Shown here: positions 1 to 4,476 of the stretch, piece after piece
Layout: the number at the start of each line of letters is the position of its first letter
How positions within the stretch are numbered: the stretch's first letter is position 1
Assembly (NCBI GenBank): GCA_016209665.1
Contig: JACQVT010000534.1
Coordinates: 1 to 5,548 of the forward strand
From: Planctomycetota bacterium
GTDB taxonomy: Bacteria; Planctomycetota; Phycisphaerae; UBA1845; PWPN01
Reading direction: 5' to 3'
DNA: 5,548 nt
The notes under the pieces: generated by a model
Told to the model about the DNA's origin: nothing
The model's database searches: none
Seen by the model: the letters and a program-made list of their open reading frames with translations, nothing else
Program-made: the position numbers and the translations under genes

Positions 1-78
1 CGCCAGACGCGAGGGATCGGCGAAGCCGCGGCAGAACTTGCCGCGCAGCGCCAGCGCCGGCTCAGCCACGACCGCCAT
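1..78 (-). CDS. ArsR-family (SmtB-like) transcriptional regulator, N-terminal fragment cut by the window edge
   Basis: The minus strand reads 26 codons from an ATG at 78-76 to the window edge. The peptide ends in CRGFADPSRLA. The run F-x-x-x-A-D-P-S-R-L is the typical first helix of ArsR/SmtB winged-helix repressors (family form 'xLFxALADPTRLxIL'), which bind DNA as dimers and often sense metals or small ligands. An in-frame TGA at 102-100 lies upstream, so this ATG is the first available in the frame. A weak G-rich stretch (GGGG, about 4-5 bases before the ATG) could serve as the ribosome site. The DNA-recognition helix and any sensing residues lie outside the window, so the ligand cannot be guessed. 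It is separated from iolC by about 200 bases and is probably an independent unit. The family call rests on one short motif. Confidence 0.6.
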   Translation of the reverse strand, partial: MAVVAEPALALRGKFCRGFADPSRLA

Positions 79-278
79 GTCGCCCCGCGGGTCGTCTCGT
101 CATATCGCTAGGCCTGCATTTCGCACATACCCACAGGTTGGGGTGATGGCCCTTGTCCCACCACAAGATGTTGACGAACGTGTGTGATCCCGGCCGGCCC
201 ATCCACAAGATATGGGCCATGTGCGGAAAACGCGGCTAGGTTGGCACAGAGGGCCTTCATCTTGTCGAGCATCCGTCG
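79..278. other. Intergenic stretch between iolC and the arsR-like gene, no convincing gene
   Basis: About 200 bases downstream of the iolC stop on the minus strand. Two overlapping short minus-strand frames exist. One (272-108, 54 codons) begins 7 bases after the iolC stop. The other (220-62, 52 codons) is rich in Trp and His and contains a CAKC motif, but overlaps the start of the arsR-like gene. Neither has a clear Shine-Dalgarno site nor matches a family I recognise. No tRNA-like fold or U-tract terminator is visible. The stretch may be a decayed gene or plain spacer. Confidence 0.4.
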
Positions 279-1304
279 CTAGAAGCCGCCGTGCTGCTCG
301 CTGAACGCCATCGCTTCATCGTAGGTCGGCATGAAATTGGCGCAGCCGTGCCGGGTCACCACGATGGCCCCGCAGACATTGCCGAAGCGGGCGGCCCTGT
401 ACCAGTCCCATCCCCTCACATAGCCGAAGAGGAAGCCGGATGCGAAGGCGTCCCCTGCGCCGAGGATGTTGGCGACCTCGACGGGGTACCCGCGGACATC
501 CACCGGTGGAGGCCATCCATCGTCCGCGCCGAGGTGGATGCGCGCCCCCTCGGCACCGCGCTTCTGGAGCAGCGCCCGCGGTCCCAGGCCAAGGATCGCC
601 TGGGCCGCCGTGTCGGCGTCGCCGGCCACGCGGGCGTCAGACACCTGCGAGTGCGTCAGGGTCACTCGCTTCGCCTCGGTGAGGCTGGCAGCGTTGATCT
701 CGTCCTCGGTCCCGATCACGATGTCGATGAGCCGCAGCACGGAGCGGACCGTCGCGCCGAAGGCCCGGGCATCGGCCCACTGATCGGGTCGGAAGTCGAT
801 GTCCAAGACGACGGTGACGCCCGCGGCCCGGGCGCGTTCCGCGGCTGCCAGTGTCGCCGAACGGCTGGGCTCCCGGCTCAGGCCCGTGCCAGTGATGACC
901 AGGACTCCGCAATCGGTGACTGGGGCCCTGAGCATGTCCTCGATGTCGATCTCCATGTCCGCGCAGTTGTCGCGATAGAAGACCAGCGGGAAGCGGTCGG
1001 GCGGTTCGATTCCGAGCACGACGGCGCTGGTCCGGTGGCCCGGCTTCCTTGGGATGAACCCCGTCTCGACCCCTTCTCGCCGGAGAAAGTGGAGGACGAA
1101 GTCGCCGACCGGGTCCTCGCCTACCGCCGTAAGCAGCGCCGAACGCAACCCCAGCCGCCGTGTGCCCACGCTGATATTCGTGGGGCAGCCGCCAACATAC
1201 GCGGCGAAGCCGGTGATCTCGGGAAACGGCACGCCCACGTCGTTGGAGTACAGGTCGATGGACGAGCGCCCCATCGTCAGCACGTCGTAACTCTTCGCGC
1301 TCAT
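279..1304 (-). CDS. iolC: 5-dehydro-2-deoxygluconokinase, PfkB-family sugar kinase (IolC)
   Basis: Cytoplasmic ATP-dependent kinase that phosphorylates 2-deoxy-5-keto-D-gluconate in myo-inositol catabolism. The 341-residue length is normal for IolC. The N-terminus reads YDVLTMGRSSIDLYSND with the PfkB GG-C-P-TN-S signature at residues 38-45. An FYRDNCAD block (109-116) and a DIDFRPDQW block (168-176) are characteristic of IolC rather than of ribokinase or fructokinase. The ATP-site/catalytic motif NILGAGDAFASGF lies at 279-291, with Asp285 as the expected catalytic base. The ATG at 1304-1302 is chosen because GGAGG sits 6 bases upstream (1315-1311). An in-frame start at 1346 would add 14 residues, but it lies just behind the dehydrogenase stop and lacks such a site. 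The gene follows the mmsA remnant by 35 bases, as in a former iolA-iolC operon. The kinase itself looks intact. A related 2-keto-sugar kinase specificity is possible. Confidence 0.9.
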   Translation of the reverse strand: MSAKSYDVLTMGRSSIDLYSNDVGVPFPEITGFAAYVGGCPTNISVGTRRLGLRSALLTAVGEDPVGDFVLHFLRREGVETGFIPRKPGHRTSAVVLGIEPPDRFPLVFYRDNCADMEIDIEDMLRAPVTDCGVLVITGTGLSREPSRSATLAAAERARAAGVTVVLDIDFRPDQWADARAFGATVRSVLRLIDIVIGTEDEINAASLTEAKRVTLTHSQVSDARVAGDADTAAQAILGLGPRALLQKRGAEGARIHLGADDGWPPPVDVRGYPVEVANILGAGDAFASGFLFGYVRGWDWYRAARFGNVCGAIVVTRHGCANFMPTYDEAMAFSEQHGGF

Positions 1305-1310
1305 GGCAAA

Positions 1311-1315
1311 CCTCC
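1311..1315 (-). promoter_or_regulatory. Shine-Dalgarno site that fixes the iolC start
   Basis: On the minus strand GGAGG is followed by six bases (TTTGCC) and then the ATG at 1304-1302. It is the strongest ribosome site in the minus-strand block. It argues against the longer reading that starts at 1346. Confidence 0.8.
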
Positions 1316-1339
1316 GGCGCTGGCCCTCAGGGATCTCAC

Positions 1340-1905
1340 TCAGCACGCCGCTCCTACGCGCCCGACTCGATCACCGCGTCCACGGGACTCCGGACGCGAG
1401 AACCACCGCACGGCCTCGACTTTGTTTTCGGTGAAGAAGCGCACCCCGTCCTTGCCCATCGCGTGCAGGTCCCCGAAGAAGGATCCCTTGATGCCGTTGA
1501 ACGGGAAGAACGCCATGGGTCCCGCTACCCCCACGTTCATCCCGAGCATGCCGGCCGGATGTGCTCGCGGAAGTGACGGGCGGCGGCTGCGGACTCCGTG
1601 AAGATCGAGCAGGCGTTGCCAAACGGCGACCCACTGTTGAAGCCAATCGCCTCGTCCAACGTCGCGGCGCGGACGATCGTCAGCACCGGCCCGAAGCTCT
1701 CTTCTCTTGCCACACGCATGTCGCCGTGGGCATGATCGAGCAGGGTCGGGCCCAGGTAGAAGCCCTCCTGGCGGGGCGGGGTTCGCCGGTCCGGCGTGTG
1801 CTCGCCCGGAGCGGCGCCGATGTACGCGATGGCTTCGGCCTCAATCAACCGGTGTTGTGTGCGAACGTGCCCGCGACACCATGCGGCGGAAAGGGTGGAC
1901 AGCAC
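1340..1905 (-). pseudogene. mmsA: Methylmalonate/malonate-semialdehyde dehydrogenase (MmsA/IolA), C-terminal remnant with frameshift
   Basis: The intact enzyme oxidises malonate or methylmalonate semialdehyde to acetyl- or propionyl-CoA with NAD and CoA, and is the last step of the inositol pathway (IolA). Two minus-strand frames together give about 185 codons of the family's roughly 490-500. The first (1905 to about 1555) contains [11 protein letters not shown] and [12 protein letters not shown], followed by [23 protein letters not shown]. The second (about 1555 to 1340) contains [19 protein letters not shown] and then [19 protein letters not shown], ending in the family's VRWF. The two join only if one base is restored near 1555, where HIR must run into AGM. 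The NAD-binding half and the catalytic cysteine motif (family form GQRCMA) are absent. Clear similarity starts near 1790 and is weak up to about 1872, and the GntR gene lies beyond. The frameshift alone might be an assembly error, but the missing catalytic part makes a non-functional remnant the best reading. The upstream limit is uncertain. Confidence 0.8.
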
Positions 1906-2019
1906 TCCGTACAGCCTTCCGACGATTCCCGAGAACGTGCCATGGCTACCGGCAGGCCGTGGCGGATCTCTCCGCCGCGACGCGAGCTGGGCTCGCCGTG
2001 AGGCGGCGGGCCGGCCGCG
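1906..2019. other. Short non-coding stretch between gntR and the mmsA remnant
   Basis: The 114 bases downstream of the gntR stop show no similarity I can recognise in any frame. This includes the missing part of MmsA, which should lie here if the dehydrogenase were only frameshifted. A perfect hairpin lies inside it (listed separately). No transposase fragment or terminal inverted repeat is visible, so the cause of the truncation cannot be read from this window. Confidence 0.4.
1958..1979 (-). terminator. Hairpin downstream of gntR, possible terminator without a U-tract
   Basis: GGCGGA at 1961-1966 pairs perfectly with TCCGCC at 1971-1976 around a four-base loop, and 1958-1959 with 1978-1979 extend the stem across one imperfect pair. 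In minus-strand RNA the loop is GAGA, a GNRA-type tetraloop. It lies about 40 bases past the gntR stop, where a terminator would be expected, but no U-run follows. Such stems arise easily in GC-rich DNA, so the assignment is weak. Confidence 0.3.
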
Positions 2020-2886
2020 TCACGGCACCGCCGCATCGTGGTGATGCCGGAACAATGTCGATGCGTACGTCACTCGATCACCGAGGTAGAGGGCGTTCAG
2101 GAGTTCGATCGGACGGCCGTCGTCCAGCAGCGTCAGGCGGCGCACCGCGAAGACCGGCGCGCCCGGGCTGACCCCGAGGATCGCTGCTTCAGACGGTGAG
2201 GCGGTCAGGGCCCGAAGCTCCTGCTCCGTCTGCTTGACCCGTAGCCCGTAGCGGCGCTCCAGCATGCTGACCAGGAAGACCTCCTCGAGATCGGCGGCCG
2301 TCAGGTCCGGCAGGTATTTCCTCGGCATCCAGGTGTGCTGGACACCGATGACCAGGTCGTCCGCCGTCCGCACGAGCTCGAACTCGACGACCTCCTCGCC
2401 GGTCCGGAGTTGAAGGGCGCCAGCGATGGCCGGTTGCGCCGGCACGACCGCGAAGCTGAGCACGCGCGCCCCGGGGGTCCGCCCCGCCGCTCGGATGTCC
2501 TCGGAGAGGCCGGTCAACTCCTGCGTCGAACGACGTAGCTCCCGGCTCGCCACGACAGTCCCCCTGCCCTGCGTCCGCCGGATGAAGCCGCCACGCTCGA
2601 GCACGTCGTGCGCCTGCCGCACGGTCATGCGGCTCACGCCGAATTGGCGGGCGAGGTCGGCCTCGGAGGGCAATTGCTCGCCTTCCGCCAGCACCCCCTT
2701 CACAATCTGGTCGCGCAGGTGGGAGGCGATGCGCCCGTACTTTGGCAGCCCCACCAGGTCGTCGGCATTCGAGTTGAGCGCCCTTGGCCCCTGGCCGAGA
2801 AACTGGATCACCACGGCGTCTGCACCGCCTCCCGCGACGCGGCCACGCGTACACCGGCGGGCCGCTGTTCCCACGCCCGGAGCCAT
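2020..2886 (-). CDS. GntR-family (HutC/NagR-DasR type) regulator with UTRA effector domain
   Basis: DNA-binding repressor released by a small ligand. From the ATG at 2886 it has 288 residues. The winged helix-turn-helix spans about 48-112, with PKYGRIASHLRDQIVKG, LPSEADLARQFGVSRMTVRQA and the wing QGRGTVV as in canonical GntR proteins. The UTRA domain spans about 131-280, from LSEDIRAAGRTPGARVL through EQELRALTASPSEAAILG to LNALYLGDRVTYAS. The layout matches NagR/DasR and HutC regulators of about 240-250 residues. The first 24 residues look non-conserved and there is no clear ribosome site at 2886. GTG codons at 2814 and 2811, with GGGAGG about 13-16 bases upstream, would give a more usual length, so the start is uncertain. 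The gene is divergent from the aminotransferase, whose promoter carries operator-like palindromes. UTRA ligands in relatives include phosphorylated amino sugars and urocanate; the ligand here is unknown. Confidence 0.9.
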   Translation of the reverse strand: MAPGVGTAARRCTRGRVAGGGADAVVIQFLGQGPRALNSNADDLVGLPKYGRIASHLRDQIVKGVLAEGEQLPSEADLARQFGVSRMTVRQAHDVLERGGFIRRTQGRGTVVASRELRRSTQELTGLSEDIRAAGRTPGARVLSFAVVPAQPAIAGALQLRTGEEVVEFELVRTADDLVIGVQHTWMPRKYLPDLTAADLEEVFLVSMLERRYGLRVKQTEQELRALTASPSEAAILGVSPGAPVFAVRRLTLLDDGRPIELLNALYLGDRVTYASTLFRHHHDAAVP

Positions 2887-2898
2887 GTTTGACCGCGA

Positions 2899-2917
2899 CG
2901 GGCGCTGGACGCGCCCG
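2899..2917. repeat. Perfect inverted repeat (7-bp stem, 5-base loop) in the gntR leader
   Basis: CGGGCGC at 2899-2905 and GCGCCCG at 2911-2917 are exact reverse complements around TGGAC. In gntR mRNA the stem would end 12 bases before the ATG at 2886 and could limit ribosome access. It would be ordinary leader if translation begins at 2814 or 2811. It does not resemble the GTCTAGAC operator. Confidence 0.5.
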
Positions 2918-2963
2918 GCAACTCTTGTGTCGGCAGATTGTCCTCGCCGCCACAGTCTAGCTG

Positions 2964-2992
2964 TTGACTTTCTAGACGTCTAGACGTATGGT
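2964..2992 (+). promoter_or_regulatory. Sigma70-like promoter of the aminotransferase
   Basis: TTGACT at 2964-2969 matches five of six -35 consensus bases. Exactly 17 bases later TATGGT at 2987-2992 matches four of six -10 bases. Transcription would start near 2999, leaving a leader of about 50 bases to the ATG at 3052. The spacer is occupied by the CTAG-centred palindromes, as expected of a promoter repressed by operator binding. The call rests on sequence alone. Confidence 0.6.
2971..2987. promoter_or_regulatory. Overlapping palindromic operator with GTCTAGAC core, probable GntR binding site
   Basis: TCTAGACGTCTAGA (2971-2984) and ACGTCTAGACGT (2976-2987) are both perfect palindromes and share bases. 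The same stretch can be read as two tandem copies of TCTAGACG. A further GTCTAG lies at 2955-2960. GTCTAGAC is the central part of the operator known for DasR and NagR, the HutC-subfamily GntR regulators to which the neighbouring gene is similar. The site fills the spacer between the -35 and -10 boxes and lies about 85 bases ahead of gntR, so it could serve both repression of the plus-strand unit and autoregulation. Confidence 0.7.
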
Positions 2993-3051
2993 GCTCAGGC
3001 CCGCAGACGGGCGGGTTTCGAGGTCGCTGCGGCATCTGGGTGAGGTGGGAG

Positions 3052-4368
3052 ATGACACTACTTGCGGGGCCCGTCTCGGGGGAGCGCCAGATCCGCGAGC
3101 TCGAGGCTGCGTACACGGCGCCCGGCGCGCCCGGCCACGATCACCTGGTCTGGACGCGGGCGAGCGGCGCGCGGGTCTGGGACGCCCGGGACCGGGAGTT
3201 GATCGACTTCACCTCCGGGGTGCTGGTCGCGAGCATCGGACATGCCCATCCCCGCGTCGCCGACGCGATCGCCGAGCAGGCGCGGACGCTTCTCAACTGC
3301 TACGACGCGCCGCATCCTTTGCGCGGCCGCGTCGCCGCGAAGCTGGTCCAACTGGCCGGCCCGCCCTTCGAGGCGGCGGCCCTGCTCACGACTGGCTCCG
3401 AGGCGATCGAGACCGCCGTGAAGCTTGCGCGGGCAGCCACGGGGCGTCACGAGATCCTTTCCTTCTCAGGCGGATTCCACGGCAAGACGCTGGGGTCGCT
3501 CTCGCTCACGGGCATCCCCTCGAACCGGCGGGGGCTCGGCCCCCTCATGCCGGGCACCCTCGTAGCCCCGTACGCCTACTGCTATCGCTGCCCGGTGCAG
3601 CGCCGCCATCCCGAGTGCGGGGTGGCCTGCGCGGACCAGATGGTAGAGGTGGAAGCCACCAACGGCACCGGCAGCCTCGCGGCCGTGATCGTGGAGCCGT
3701 ACCTGGGCTCAGGCGGCGCGGTCGTCCCGCCGCCGGACTTCTGGCCCAGGATCCGACGGTTCGCGGCCGAGCGCGGGGCGCTCCTGATCATGGACGAGGT
3801 GCAGGCCGGGCTTGGCCGCGCCGGGAGCTGGTTCGCCTTCCAGCAACTTGGCATCGTGCCCGACATCCTGGTGACGGCGAAGGGGCTCGGCAGTGGGGTG
3901 CCGATCAGCGCCGTCCTCTCGACCCATGCCATCCTCGGCTCCCTGACGCCGGGGTCGCTTGGCAGCACATACGGCGGCAACCCGCTGTCGTGCGCCGCCG
4001 CGCTCGCCACCCTGGAGGTCATGGAGGAGACGGACGCGCCTCGTCGTGCCCGCGAGTTGGGGGGCTCGATGCTGGCGACGATGCGCTCCTGGGTGGGCGA
4101 GGTCCCCGGCCTCGGAGAGGCGCGCGGCGCCGGCATGAGCTTCGGGCTCGAGATGGTCAAGGAGGAGGGGCGGCGCACCCCCGACCCGGAGCGGGCCCTG
4201 GCCGTGCTGTACCGCGCCGACGAGCTCGGCCTGGTCGTCCTGCCGCCGGCCGGCAGTCACGAGAACGTGGTCCGCCTCGCGCCGCCGCTGCTGATCCCGG
4301 ACGAGGACCTGCGCCGCGGCCTGGCCCTCCTGCGGGAGGCCCTGCTGACCACGACCCCGACACCCTGA
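3052..4368 (+). CDS. Class III PLP-dependent aminotransferase (GabT/omega-aminotransferase-like)
   Basis: Cytoplasmic enzyme of fold type I that moves an amino group, often from an omega-amine, between a donor and a keto or aldehyde acceptor. From the ATG at 3052 it has 438 residues, normal for the family. Visible motifs are TGSEA (114-118, PLP phosphate), FHGKT (142-146), VEP (214-216), DEVQAGLGR (248-256, with Asp248 to the pyridine nitrogen), AKGLGSG (276-282, with Lys277 as the Schiff-base lysine), STYGGNP (305-311) and Arg408 in NVVRLAPPL. An unusual C-x2-C-x8-C-x3-C block lies at 177-193. The ATG is preferred over the in-frame GTG at 3040 because GAGGTG precedes it by a few bases and the GTG has no such site. 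It is the first gene after the operator-bearing promoter and is followed by an ABC substrate-binding gene. The substrate is not determinable. GABA, beta-alanine, 3-aminoisobutyrate, diamines or amino sugars are candidates. Confidence 0.88.
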   Translation: MTLLAGPVSGERQIRELEAAYTAPGAPGHDHLVWTRASGARVWDARDRELIDFTSGVLVASIGHAHPRVADAIAEQARTLLNCYDAPHPLRGRVAAKLVQLAGPPFEAAALLTTGSEAIETAVKLARAATGRHEILSFSGGFHGKTLGSLSLTGIPSNRRGLGPLMPGTLVAPYAYCYRCPVQRRHPECGVACADQMVEVEATNGTGSLAAVIVEPYLGSGGAVVPPPDFWPRIRRFAAERGALLIMDEVQAGLGRAGSWFAFQQLGIVPDILVTAKGLGSGVPISAVLSTHAILGSLTPGSLGSTYGGNPLSCAAALATLEVMEETDAPRRARELGGSMLATMRSWVGEVPGLGEARGAGMSFGLEMVKEEGRRTPDPERALAVLYRADELGLVVLPPAGSHENVVRLAPPLLIPDEDLRRGLALLREALLTTTPTP

Positions 4369-4476
4369 TGACCCGCCTCCTCGCTCCGCACGTCACATCG
4401 GCAGGTCTGCCTCGTTCGGGCCGCACACGTCTCACTCGGGCCTGCGGTCGCCACGCTACACAAGGGGGAAACCGGA
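4369..4476 (+). other. Intergenic spacer between aminotransferase and solute-binding protein genes
   Basis: A 108-base gap containing a short GGCAG-GT-CTGCC inverted repeat (4400-4411), whose loop is too tight for a good terminator. It also holds two imperfect direct copies of a CCGCA..CGTC..CGG block (4386-4401 and 4421-4439). No GTCTAGAC operator or convincing -35/-10 pair is present, so the solute-binding gene may be read from the upstream promoter. Confidence 0.35.
4462..4468 (+). promoter_or_regulatory. Shine-Dalgarno site of the solute-binding protein gene
   Basis: AAGGGGG lies 8 bases before the ATG at 4477. It supports that start, which places the twin-arginine motif at residues 14-15. 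Confidence 0.65.

Noticed and set aside
146..220. Inverted pair ATGGCCC (146-152) and GGGCCAT (214-220) as possible mobile-element ends
   Set aside because: Seven-base arms with no target duplication or transposase sequence; expected by chance.
1305..1346. N-terminal extension of iolC to the ATG at 1346
   Set aside because: It adds 14 non-conserved residues without a ribosome site, whereas GGAGG lies 6 bases before the ATG at 1304.
291..1601. Long plus-strand open frame of 436 codons opposite iolC and mmsA
   Set aside because: It is antisense to clearly homologous kinase and dehydrogenase sequence. Its translation is Arg/Pro/Gly/Ala rich with no motif. Long antisense frames are common in GC-rich genes.
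1906..2019. Missing catalytic part of MmsA hidden in another frame
   Set aside because: All three minus-strand frames were read between gntR and 1905. None shows the GQRCMA-type cysteine motif or other aldehyde dehydrogenase sequence.
2887..2963. A minus-strand promoter for gntR (GACAAT at 2942-2937 as -10)
   Set aside because: No acceptable -35 element lies at 16-18 bases, so the gntR promoter cannot be placed.
3040..3051. GTG start for the aminotransferase at 3040
   Set aside because: It has no Shine-Dalgarno sequence, and the GAGGTG that would serve the ATG at 3052 lies within those extra codons.
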